A DNA stretch of 64,000 bases from Acanthopleura granulata. Lineage: Eukaryota; Mollusca; Polyplacophora; Chitonida; Chitonidae. Made by a program: the position numbers and the translations under genes. The first letter of the stretch is position 1. Each line of letters begins with the position of its first letter. The notes below the pieces were generated by a model. It worked only from the letters and a program-made list of their open reading frames with translations. It was not told where the DNA came from and ran no database searches. Shown here piece by piece: positions 47,256 to 58,038 of this stretch. The stretch covers positions 33,969,011-34,033,010 of the forward strand of contig JABBOT010000001.1 in assembly GCA_016165875.1 (NCBI GenBank), written 5' to 3'.

Positions 47256-47533
47256 TCGTAATAAGCACATCAGCTCTCACATCCAGCCCAGTACAAAAGG
47301 AACACAGGAACCACGGAATGTTAGGATAGTGTTAATAATGTCTTCAAATGTGAAGAGCGATAAAACGTGAAACACATGATTTGAATCTGGATAGGTCCTC
47401 AGGGCTCCATTTCCGTCGCGCTGGCCTCACTGTCCTCCAATGGAGAAGACAAAGATGGTAATGTGAGGGGTTTGGATATTTCGAAGTTCCGGTACTTTCA
47501 CAACAGCGTCCGGGCCACAGTTCTAAAGGGCTC
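47256..47533 (-). pseudogene. vWA pseudogene E/D, third exon
   Basis: This is the homologue of the orphan exon at 34.6 kb, with the same GAGCCCTTTAGAACTGTGGC start lacking the LTDG segment. Additional small deletions (the TGTCC versus TGTGTCC site and a lost base in AGGGCTCC) break the frame. Confidence 0.85.
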
Positions 47534-47952
47534 CTAAAGAGTAAAAAAGTACAGTATAGGAAAGTACCGTCGTCAAATAATTAAATATGGCGAATCATTG
47601 TGCAGAGAAGACTGAGTAAAGTAATAAAACCTATACCATATATTTATGACGACCTGAACCAAACAAGCACCCTGTTGTCAGCGGTCCTCAGTCGGCTGGG
47701 TTCATGCACTCAGGTTTCACGGAATAGACTCCAGGGGCTGTTTAGAGATTCCTGAGAGACAATGACAGAAGCGGCAAAGGTAACCAGCGTTTGCCTTTCT
47801 CATAACAAGGGGCAGACAGCCCTTTTTTTTCTTGGGATTATCTGGAATTCATGTCACAGTTAATCAGTCTGAATATGTATGTATACCAAGGGCGTACTAA
47901 GCAAATGAAAACTAATGGGCAAACCATATGTGGGCCCTCGACTTTTCAACGT

Positions 47953-47967
47953 TGGGGGGGGGGGGGG
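47953..47967. repeat. Poly-G run
   Basis: Fourteen to fifteen G in a row, where unit A has GTGGGGGG. Length is prone to sequencing error. Confidence 0.9.
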
Positions 47968-49139
47968 CACTGGCACTGAATATCTTTGATGACCATTTGA
48001 AAACCGTTTAGATGTGGGTATGTGTATGAGTTGACAACAATCTGACCCTGGATTGATCCTTGGTTTATTATCATAATCAGCACGATGGCGTTGAGATTTC
48101 GCAAAAGACTCTCGGAAACAAATATTGGAGAGATTTAAACTGTATGGTCATTGGAATGCCATCTATGACAGTTGCTGAAGATTTCACGACATTCATCGGT
48201 TTGCGCTGTAACTATAAAGTGGGAGTACTTTCCTTGTAAACTCGCACATTTAGAAAAGAGGGTTCATTTAGGGTGCTATAAAGAACCTTATGGTTCTATT
48301 CTGAGCCCTAAGGTGCTATTATATGTAAACTTGCTCTCTCCTCAGTGCGAAAGGTTCTGCTGTTGAACCCTCACCCTTCAAGCAAGTCAGATAAATTCAG
48401 GATTGTGGACATAAGGGGAGAAATATAAAATTTCTAACACTTAAACTCCAACACAAGTATGAAAATGATTTCATATAAAATGAATATTTAAAGTAGAAAG
48501 ATAACACCATCACGTGATCTTGTGTATCTGGTTGTCAGCGCCCCGGAAAAGGCAGCGGTCGTCAGTTACACTTATGCCAAATAACACCCGAGGACACCTG
48601 GAACCTTGCAAGTGGGGTTCTAAACTGAGGCCTACCACTAGGGATCTATATGGAACTTTACCGGGACTTTACCACAGACGCAAGACATGGAACCTCTGAA
48701 AGGTTCAATGGCTGCACCCTCTTTTCCAAATGTGAGGACCGAGTGCCAGTTTACGCTCTCACAATGAAGGATAAGTGCTGTTGTAAACTCCAACTGAGTG
48801 CCAGTTTGCGCCCTAACTATAAGGTGTAAATAGTGTTGTACAATTGGAACGAGTGTTAGTTTACGCTCATGAAGGGTAAGCGCTGTTGTAAACTCCGAAT
48901 GAGTGCCTGTTTGAACTCTAACTATAAAGTGTAAGAAGGCTCATTGTTGTAAACTCGAATTGAGTGCAGTCAAATCAGCCAAAATATGATACTTGCGCAA
49001 TCGTGTCATCGTGTACTGGTTGGACGGCATCGATGGGTAATACTGTTTTACAGTGTTTGCAACAAGAGCTATCTGTTCCTTCATCTTAGCGAAAAGAAAG
49101 TCGTAAGGAGAAACTAGTAATAACAGATGGAAAACTGAC

Positions 49140-49543
49140 CTTTTCTCGCAGTAAACGTTGTCTTGGTGTACTCCAGGGCGTTCCCCGTGCAGGTGCCCCT
49201 CTCAAGAGGAGACAGTTTTCGGACAGCATCCTACATGTCGGCCAAATTGTCGTAATCGTCAAAATTATGAACCTCTTGTGGTTCATCGGAATAAGTAATT
49301 AGAGCCGCCCTGTTGCTCTGTGGCCCCAAACCAATGCTTCCACAGAATTTACCCATCAGATTGGCCAGGTTGGTTGTAAGCAACCTACAATATGACAAAC
49401 TAATGTTTCGGCTGCTGTCTAAGATGAAGAGAATATCACGAGGAAGGTTTGCTGTCTGTCGGCGTTTGCGATCGGAAGTCCATCTGCTAAGTCCCGAGAA
49501 AAATATTCTGTGTGTTATCGAGGTCCTTTTTGCATCAATGGAT
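49140..49543 (-). pseudogene. vWA pseudogene E/D, second exon
   Basis: The acceptor (ccattag) and donor (GTCAGT) are intact. RKRRQT, DILFILDSS, FDDYDNLADM and GTCTGNALEYTK are readable. The MIDAS DxSxS is changed to DSSRN, ADM is followed by TAG, and the segment after the acceptor is shortened and out of frame. Confidence 0.9.
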
Positions 49544-49661
49544 CTAATGGACAGAAAACATTAAAATGTACAAAAAAGAGTCAACTGTTAAAAGTGTTTT
49601 CATTCATAAAAAATAAACTACATAATACTGTCATAGGTGAGAAGTGCTCCAGTGTACTTAC

Positions 49662-49790
49662 CGCTGTAAGTTTCGTAGAGGTTGGGATAAGGGGCACCAC
49701 AATTTTGTGGCTGTCGGTTGATCTGGTGGGTTTGGGTACTATTCCCATTGGAAGTAGATTCCCGGTCTGACCATTTGGACAGCTTACATA
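49662..49790 (-). pseudogene. vWA pseudogene E/D, TSP1-like exon remnant
   Basis: KLSKWSDRES, QINRQPQNCGAPYPNL and ETYSG match the TSP1-like exon. The WxxW motif is reduced to KWSD. The signal-peptide part is absent, as the homology stops at a GCATACACATATGCACACC junction that in unit A (36.37 kb) joins different sequence. The donor GTAAGT remains. Confidence 0.85.
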
Positions 49791-50247
49791 TGCATACACA
49801 TATGCACACCATGTTGTTGGAAAATGAGTGGTTTTTACGGAACTTCAGACTACGCCACAAGTGCGTCGTCAACAACTCATTGTTAGCAAGAGCCTTTTAA
49901 GCTCGCGAAAAAGAGCCTGGAATCCACAACTTTCCTGTCCAAAAATGGAGTTCAGACCGTAATTTACTTGTTAAGACGAGCACTATAACTCGATCACGGC
50001 AATTCAGGTATCATAATTAGTAGTATCATTTTGTGTCTGTTTCATAGGCCCTTGTGGTTTTATACCACAACATAACTGGAGGGAAACGCAGATTTCATTG
50101 TCACATCTCGCATTACATTAGTCACAAAGCTTTGCCGGTATGTACCACTTTCCTGCTTATTGAATAAATGAATGGCATACCTGAGCTCATAGCTTTGCTC
50201 ACACCGTAACCCACATAAACGGAAAGGAACTATTTTACACCTATAAT

Positions 50248-50491
50248 TGATTTATTTGATTGGTGTTTTACGCCGTACTCAAGAATATTTCACTTATACG
50301 ACGGTGGCCAGAATTATGGTGGGAGGAAACCGGGTAAGGGAATCACACGAACATCCGCAGACCTTCCCATGTACGGCCGGAGAGGAAGCGAGTAAGAGCT
50401 GGACTTGAACTCATAGCGATCGCATTGGTGGGTGGCTTATGAGTCATTATGCTGTGCTAGCGACCAAACCAACTGAGCCACGGAGGTCCCC
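50248..50491 (-). mobile_element. tRNA-derived SINE at end of unit B
   Basis: Orthologue of the 36.98-kb SINE, with intact A box (TGGCTCAGTTGG) and B box-like GAGTTCAAGTCC and an internal deletion of the GTTTCCC region. Confidence 0.92.
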
Positions 50492-53280
50492 ATTTTACAC
50501 CTATAACACCGTAAGCTTGTATGAACTTAATTATCCCTCAAAGCTGGATGTACAACTTTCCAGATTGACCCTAATGGATTTTCGAGGAAGGAATGCCCGC
50601 GTGGAACCAGTGTGTTTTTATATAGCAAGAGCACCTCTTCAGTACTATGTCAATTTCGGTTTGAAACCATCCATTCAGATCTTCAACTCTGACTGTTTTG
50701 TTGATTTCAAGATATGATGCTAAATATGAACGTCACAGGAAATAAGACAGGGAGGAGAGACCAACCCGTTGGATATTTTTTACCATCCCTTTTACACCAT
50801 CAATCGACTTCCTCTGGGTTTAGTAAACAAGAAGCAGAGCAAGTGCGTGCAGTGCTACAGAAGGGTAACTCCACATCATCACCTTGATCAGGTTAATCTT
50901 AACTAGATCATCCAATGAAATCTCCCCTCAAAGGTTTTCAGACACTTGATCGTACTGATCATGTTTCTGATTGGATATTATGTAATGATGACACCTGAAG
51001 GCCAACAGCCTGATTTGTCACAACACCGCAACAGTGAGCCAGCCATTTTCTCTGTAAAAATGACTGTGTGCAAATTTGCACATCGAAAGGGCTTTTGTTT
51101 CAGTGATGCACAGACTGTGTACACATGACACTGTAGATGAATTTGACAAATTACACAAATTTACATACGTCAAATTTTACTACTTAAATTTTGAGAAGGA
51201 AAAAAAGTACAATTACAATTTACATATGTTCTCCTTAGCCCAAATTTATCACGTAAATTTACGAGGCATTATGAAAATAGGCCAGTAATGTGCTCTGGAA
51301 CTAGCAGCACATGAACAGAGCTGCAATACCTTAAGCATTGTGTGAGGCGTAATCTTCCAAAACCTGAACTAAGTCTAATCCCAATTTTAGGCCGGTGAAA
51401 TTACTGTTTTTTTGAACGGACTTTGAAAAGACGAATAATATACACTTGGAGCCACGAAAACTCTTTCTTCCACTGAAGGCATTTTGACATATATTTGTAT
51501 GGGGGTATGGGGGCGATGGGGTAGCTTCAGCGATTGTGTATAAGAAGCGTTGTTAAAGGGTCCTAGCTTGCTAACATGTTATCCCCTTTCTACATAAGTA
51601 AATGGTTTTGATTTCTTAAAATACTCTGTGTAAACGATGGAAATGGAGTTCCCTAGAAGCGGGAAAAGTCTGCACCATGTTGGACTGTAGATGTGTGCAT
51701 ATGATGATACTAAATGTTAACAACTGTGTAAAACTGGCAGAGGTAGATAATTTATGTTATGGCATGCTTGTTCGAAACTTTGATAACCCTGTTTTCTTCA
51801 AGGCAGGTTTGAATATATAACTCTAACGGATAAATCTAATGATATTTTGAACGCTAAAGACATTTAAGATGGAGTGTATGCCTACATTTTCAGCAAGTTT
51901 TGTTCGTATTTTTAAACAGCTAAGAGAGGAACTTTATGTCTACGTATAATTCAGAAATATAAAAGTGTACATTTCCTAGACTCTAGACATCCCTACACCA
52001 GCCGTCAATCAAACTGGGCGTTCCGGGCCAATAATCGTTAGATCAGTTTCGAAAAGTGACAAATAACACAAACCCCCAAAGAACTATCGAAATACATAAA
52101 TATAAAATTAGGACGGATTCGTGCAAAGAGAAGCAGTCAACAGTTGTCAATGATGACCAAAAGACATAATGAATGTAATAGGCGGATGAATAAAATCAGT
52201 ATCCAAATCGTGTATCACTTTATTATATGTGGTGTCGATATTCAACCATGTGTCTCAGTTTCATTTCATCTGTTCATGTGTCAACGTGGCGATCACACTC
52301 AACACGATGAACATACGGCCCCTAATCTCAAGAACACTTTACGTGAAAAAAGGTCTCCAAATTTACAGTTGAATGGGAAAAAACTATGTCTGCAGAACGG
52401 TAAATTATCATTGTGACTGTGATGTAAAATTTATCTTTCAACTCTAATAAACAAATCTAATGATCATTTAACAGGCCTAACGATTTGGAAGTCAAATTCT
52501 TTATAAAGCAAATATAGTTGGCGTACAGCGACTGATGTATTGAATTGGATTACGACCATTGATAAGCTATTTCAGTTGTGAATGTATATTCCTCAGCTCG
52601 TCATTTCACTTTATAAAACCATACCTTATTTGAACAAAACTTGGCCAAGTCATTGGCAAAGAGATTTTATGACGTCCTCGGATCAAAGACAGTTTAAACG
52701 CCAATTTGCTCATTACATACAAAAGTCTTGCGGAAAGAGAAAACTAGAAGGGAAGCAAATATGTAATGGTGATATTGCTTTGCCAAAGTTATCGCCCCTA
52801 GTTCTATGTCTTCTTAAGGTATAAAAATAGCAAAAAAAAGGGCTTAGTGTTTATGTAATAATTTTATTGAGAACACACACCAAAAACTGTATTCACTAAT
52901 TTTTGTTGGCCAAAATAACACATCTTGTCAAATAACTAGATGCCTGGCCTACAACATATCCAAATATAATCAGCACCAAGTAATTCACTTTCTTCAGCCT
53001 TTATTTGTCATAGTTTTTACCTGCAAAATCATCAACAGACTTCAGAGATATAGCCAATCACTGTCCGCCTCCAATGTTTTATGCGTGTCTGAATCTTGGA
53101 GACAAGATCGATGTAGTGTTTTTATGCCTTAACCATATACATCTAATTCTTCACTTCTTTTATTTGATAGGTACTTCATAACGCCGTGTTCAACAATTTC
53201 AACCTGTCATGAGATCGTTCAGTTTTATAAGTAGAAAAATACATCATCGCCTTGAGGCAAGCATCTGATAAACCTCCTGA
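50492..53280. other. Spacer after unit B
   Basis: AT-rich sequence with several short open frames (50.44, 51.08, 52.14, 52.58 kb) that lack splice context, leaders or recognisable motifs. Apart from the inverted repeat at 52.87-53.04 kb I see nothing supported. Confidence 0.55.
52865..53040 (+). repeat. Inverted dispersed repeat, left copy
   Basis: AAAAACTGTATTCACTAATT, TTGTTGGCCAAAATAACACA, GATGCCTGGCCTACAACATA and CATAGTTTTTACCTGCAAAA match the reverse complement of blocks at 59.58-59.86 kb. Confidence 0.75.
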
Positions 53281-53384
53281 CTCAATAAGGTACAATGGAA
53301 GTTGCGAGAGTTGGATTTGAACACGCGACCTCACCCGTCACAAGCCTCATGTTTGCACAGAATCAGCACTTGAATCGCCAAAGA

Positions 53385-53429
53385 TTACACACACAAACAC
53401 AGACACACACACACAGACACACACACACA

Positions 53430-53474
<45 letters not shown>
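53385..53474. repeat. (CA)n microsatellite with CAGA interruptions
   Basis: ACACAC runs interrupted by AGAC at the left, then about 35 bases of pure AC. It gives spurious His-Thr and Val-Cys frames. Confidence 0.98.
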
Positions 53475-53478
<4 letters not shown>

Positions 53479-54403
53479 GATTTTGTTTGATTTGGACTTG
53501 ACGCCCGGTTTACTCCCAGCATAATAACCCTGGCTGAAAAGGTATGAGTGAAATATTCTCATCAGATCATCTGAGGAGAAGCACTTGGTTTCAGTAGTAG
53601 GTTACTATTTCTGCAGGCCTATAGTTGTTTTCTTGGAGGAAAGACTTCATTCACATGTTCACATGCACCGAGATGTAAACACCGAGAATATGACCGACTT
53701 GCTCCGGGGATATGAAAAATGGTCCGACTTCATCGTTAGTGGTATTATTTTATAGTATATTTATTGCGTGAAACAGTTTCATAAATGTATTTATTCAGTT
53801 GTTATATTATTGATGTGACGTCGGTCAGTTTTAAAAATGAAAGAAATCATACTCCTTGTTCGGGCAAACCACAAACTATGTAAGGAAGTGGCATAAAGAC
53901 GTGTATATAGTATTGGTAAAAGACAAGTGATTTTCAGCAAACTTGGACTACCCAAAAGGCCACGAACACGCCGATGTTCGATCCCATATAGTGCCACCAA
54001 CATTTCCTCAACTGACGTCATATTATTCACCGTTCAAAACAGCAGCCCAAACCCAGCGGATAATAGTGGCTTTCGCCCGGGATCGGCTCGGTATCCTCCC
54101 GTCATAAGAGAGGAGTTTCGAGATCAGACTCTTTTGTCACTGAAGGGGAAAACAGTGTTACTGTATCATGTGATTTGTCCAAAATGTTAGGCAACATTTT
54201 TTGACTTAAATTTACTGACCTCCCATCTCTGTGTTCGGGAGGTACAAATGACGTTTCCTTTCTTCAGTAATTTCTTATGTTCACAAACCTTCACCTCCTC
54301 AGTTTTCGACGTAGTTCGCCCAAGTCTAAATGACTGTTTGTGACAAATATGATTAATATAGCAGATATAATCAGAAATAGTCAGAACTCGTCATTCCCCT
54401 GTT

Positions 54404-54466
54404 CTTTGCTGCCATCATATAAGCGAAACACTACGCCACAAAACACCAATAAATAAATAAATGAGT
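54404..54466 (+). mobile_element. SINE 3'-tail fragment
   Basis: CATATAAGCGAAACA, AAAACACCAATAAATAAATA retain the SINE tail, with the CTTGAGTACGG segment deleted. Confidence 0.65.
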
Positions 54467-54865
54467 AATTAAATTAGTTTAAACAGCATATACATATATA
54501 GTGCTTTACCCCGCATCAGACAAATTCCCCTACTTTTGGTTGGACAGTAATGGTCACGTGGTAGACGTGTATATCTCTACAGCAGATACCCTAAAGCAGA
54601 TGCTATATGCGTCTGATGACTCAACAGTACAGAGAATGCTATGACGCAAACTGACACAAGAAGGTCAGTAAAACTATGACGTCATGTAATTAAGCGATAA
54701 CTGCTTGGTAATTCAAAGCTCCTCGATGCAACAAGAAATTACTGGCGAAACTCAAAAAGTAAATTTCAGTGTAGTTTGAGGGTCCTCCGCGGAATGAATT
54801 CGTTACATGGTTACTGAGTGAGAGGATACGAAACTATATGGGGTCAATAAGCCTCATATAGTGTG

Positions 54866-55090
54866 TGGACAGCCCGGCCGTGGTGTTCACGCACCAGTGC
54901 GGCGTAGTGATGCAGGGGCCTCTGACCAATACGGTCGCTGTGAGTTTAAGTTCAGCTCATGCTGGCTTCCTCTCCGGTCGTACGTGAGAAGTTCTGCTAG
55001 CAACATGCGGATGGTCGTGGGTTTCCCCCCTGGCCGCCATCGTACAAGTGAAATATTCTGGAGTTCAGAGTGAAACAACAATCAACTCAA
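54866..55090 (+). mobile_element. tRNA-derived SINE, damaged head
   Basis: The A-box end is replaced by GTGGTGTTCACGCACC. The central part (CATGCTGGCTTCCTCTCCGG), GGATGGTCGTGGGTTTCCCC and the tail GTGAAATATTCTGGAGT are clear. Confidence 0.88.
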
Positions 55091-55617
55091 ATCAGATGTA
55101 TGATTGGCCGGGTGGCCAGTTGTTTGGAAACAGTAGCAACATCTGCGGATTTCCAGGAATGTTCAATGTCTCTTACGGAAGGCGTATTTTTTCAATAAAA
55201 AATTATGGAATTATGAACGTTTCTTAAAGAATTCCACGATGTGTTCTGTTCAGTTCTGTTCAGTTGTGTTCAGTGAGTGGGGACTGAATTACGAAATCTA
55301 TGGGTTATTATATCCCGATTAGGCCATGTCGGATCTAGGTCGAGGGCTTGTCCTCTTCATCGTATAGATTTTATACACCGGTAATGTAATATTAGAAACA
55401 ACGCGTCCAGATTACGCATGGCTGTCGAAGGTGTATGGCGCCAGTATCACGCTGGATTGTGATACATGGACATATGTTGAAATCGTGGGTGTTGGGGTTT
55501 GTTGTGGTTTCGCTTTATGCATGGTATGTTAATTGTTGTGGTACGTGTGGAAGAGGGCACACTGGGGTTACATGGGGCTTCATCAGCTGAATACAACGCC
55601 TAATACTCTATCCAGCT

Positions 55618-55757
55618 TCTATTTATTTAGTTAGTTGATTAGTGGTTTACGCCGTACTTAAGAATATTTCACTCATACGACGGTGGCCAGCATTTTGGTG
55701 GGAGGAACCTGGGCAGAACACATGATCACCCGCAGACTGCTGGCAGATCACTTGTAC
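55618..55757 (-). mobile_element. tRNA-derived SINE, 5'-truncated
   Basis: Minus-strand tail and part of the central domain are present (CTTAAGTACGGCGTAAACCA). The tRNA-like head is absent. Confidence 0.85.
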
Positions 55758-56734
55758 CCAATTTCTAGTGTTGTTAAACCCAAAGGTTCCATGCTATGAC
55801 GGGTCTCCATTCTCTGCATGTTTCTCTAATTGTACGCATTAATGGGTATGTAAACATGGTACGCATGTTGTCCATAGGCAGGATCTGTTTAAGGGTTCGG
55901 CTAATTTGGAGTCTGTGGCAAATTTTATATGTCCATACCAAGTGATCTATTCACTAAAAGATGTAGGGGTGAATATGAGTAAGCATACGATCCAGATTTA
56001 TCTCCCTTACCAAAATGAATGTACTATTTAACCCAGTGCAATCTCGCCAAAGTTGGGTGAACCTGTGGAAAAACATAACAGTTGAACATTGCTAACACTG
56101 CTTCGTGTCTCGTGGATTTCCATTTCCAACTCTCACTCGAAAAATATTTATTGTATTCAACCTGCACTGTGCAATATCCTCTATTTATTCGGTTAGGAAA
56201 TGTAGAAAAGCAAAGATTTAAGTCGATCTGTTTTCCAGAACGCTGTTCAATTGTTTGTCATCTAATACTAATCGTTTCTGTTTGTTCGTTGCCTTAAATC
56301 AATATCCAAATCGTGCATATTTTTAGTTAATAAAAATTGTGGTTATTGAAAAACATATGCATGTATCTCAGCTGTGATTTGATTACAATTTTCTCATATA
56401 TCTAATGTGGCAGTTTTTATTCAACACGATACATCTAGCGTAAATCTGGGATCTAAAGTGGTTTTTCAGATTACAAGCGGAGAATTCTTCAAAGCGGTTT
56501 TAAATACTACCGGTAGTTCATAAAAGTGTTCTGCGTGTTTTATCAGTTAGTTTTCAGTACTTAACGCCACTCATGCACACGCGGTAAGCTAAGGAAGCCA
56601 CTGGTCATCTTTTTCGCCTTCCCGAGCAAGTATTATAAATCTGGGTCACATATTCAGAAATATGACAGCTTTTACTCCACAGGTGGATGTATGCAGAAAT
56701 CACGCGTCTTGAGTTAAATCACGTAATCTGCTCT

Positions 56735-56996
56735 GCTTACGGCTCAGTGGTCTCCTTGACTGAGAAGCATGCTATCGCAACACAGTGGCTCTCGAATGTC
56801 TCACCAATGCGATCGCTGTGCTCATGTTGGCTTCTTTTCCGGTCGTGTACGCGTAAAGGTCTGCCGGCAACGTACGGATCTTCGTCGGTTACCCCCCGGG
56901 CTCTGCCAGATCTCACCATAATGGTGGCCACCGTGGTATAAGTGAAATATTCTTGAGTACGGCACCAAACCCCAATCAGATAAATAAATAAATAAA
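56735..56996 (+). mobile_element. tRNA-derived SINE, diverged head
   Basis: The B box and the following bases are shortened (GCGATCGCTGTGCTCATG). The central domain (GGTTACCCCCCGGGCTCTGC) and the tail GTGAAATATTCTTGAGTACG with (AAATA)n are intact. Confidence 0.88.
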
Positions 56997-57757
56997 GAGG
57001 GCTTGTTTGTTTTATTTCTTCGATATTCTGACGGTAGGTAATTGCAGAATTCCAAATGCGGACATAATGCTGCCTCTCTGGAAAGCCATTTTGAAGACAC
57101 CAGACATGACATACGCAATCAAAGTAAACAAAACCGCTCAGTATTTGACTGGTAAATTACAGGATACTATCTCTCTAACAGCCCAATTAGACCTAGAAGT
57201 GAGCTGTAAATAATACAAATGAGAGGCCTTTCCTGTCTAAAATAAGTCGGTCTAAAGCTGTGTAGTCGTTCATTCCAGTCTGTGCTATAACGATTTGGAA
57301 TCAAACTGGTAATGTATTTCACGTCATTGTAAGAGAACAGTGGTTAATTCAGCGTTGAGCCGAGGCGTTGAGGAGGAAAAGGTAACGAATTACTATATGC
57401 CAAAACATAGTATCATTGTTACAGTTGCATTTAGAAGAAATCATGTGTAGGCTGAAGATAATGAAAACAAAACTGTCGATGCACAAATAAGAAATTTATT
57501 AAAACTATTTTAAGGTCACAAGTGTGGCAGATTTTCTTGGCAGATGTCCCCGTGAAAGTCAACTTATGTCAGCAAAGTCAAAAGAAAGGGCTTTTTTCAG
57601 TGATTAAGAAGAAAATGTTGCAGGATAATTTTGAGGGTTTGTTTTATGAGAGTGAATACCGGAATAACAGGCCCTACACAACATACAAGTGCACGTAGCG
57701 TACAATTCCCTGATGCACTAGAGTTTGTACTGATAAAGGAGGGATTTCCCGAGTGCT

Positions 57758-58038
57758 TTACTTGAGAACTAAAGGGACGCATTTAGGCTCTGGTAGGATT
57801 TCATCAACAACCTTTTTAAACTCAATGAAATTTACCATATGAAACAAATGTCGCGACATCGGCAGCGAAACCATGCTTTCGATCTCTTGCTGGCCATGAG
57901 GCTTGTAATTGCCAATAGCGAATGCAAACATGGTAGTATAATTTTGCAGTTCCCTCGCCTTCACCAAAATTTCAGGCCCACAGTTGGAGTAGCCGTCTGT
58001 GAGAACAACCACTTCTTTTACAGAATGAGGCCGCATTC
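57758..58038 (-). CDS. Gene F exon 4: second half of vWA and stop
   Basis: The acceptor is aatgttttag. The exon encodes MRPHSVKEVVVLTDGYSNCG, then FAFAIGNYKPHGQQEIESMV and FKKVVDEILPEPKCVPLVLK before the stop. It is 30 nt shorter than in gene A. Confidence 0.9.

Larger units (their letters stand above)
38040..50491. repeat. Segmental duplication unit B
   Basis: This is the partner of unit A in the same orientation, shortened mainly by loss of about 1.8 kb (22.5-24.3 kb equivalent) and of the first promoter/exon region. It ends with the same SINE insertion as unit A. Both vWA copies inside are broken. Confidence 0.93.

Noticed and set aside
53295..53562. His-Thr and Val-Cys repeat proteins
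   Set aside because: They are translations of the (CA)n microsatellite.
53791..54190. Opposed open frames of about 80 codons
   Set aside because: They overlap on opposite strands, with no recognised motif, leader or splice context; probably chance.
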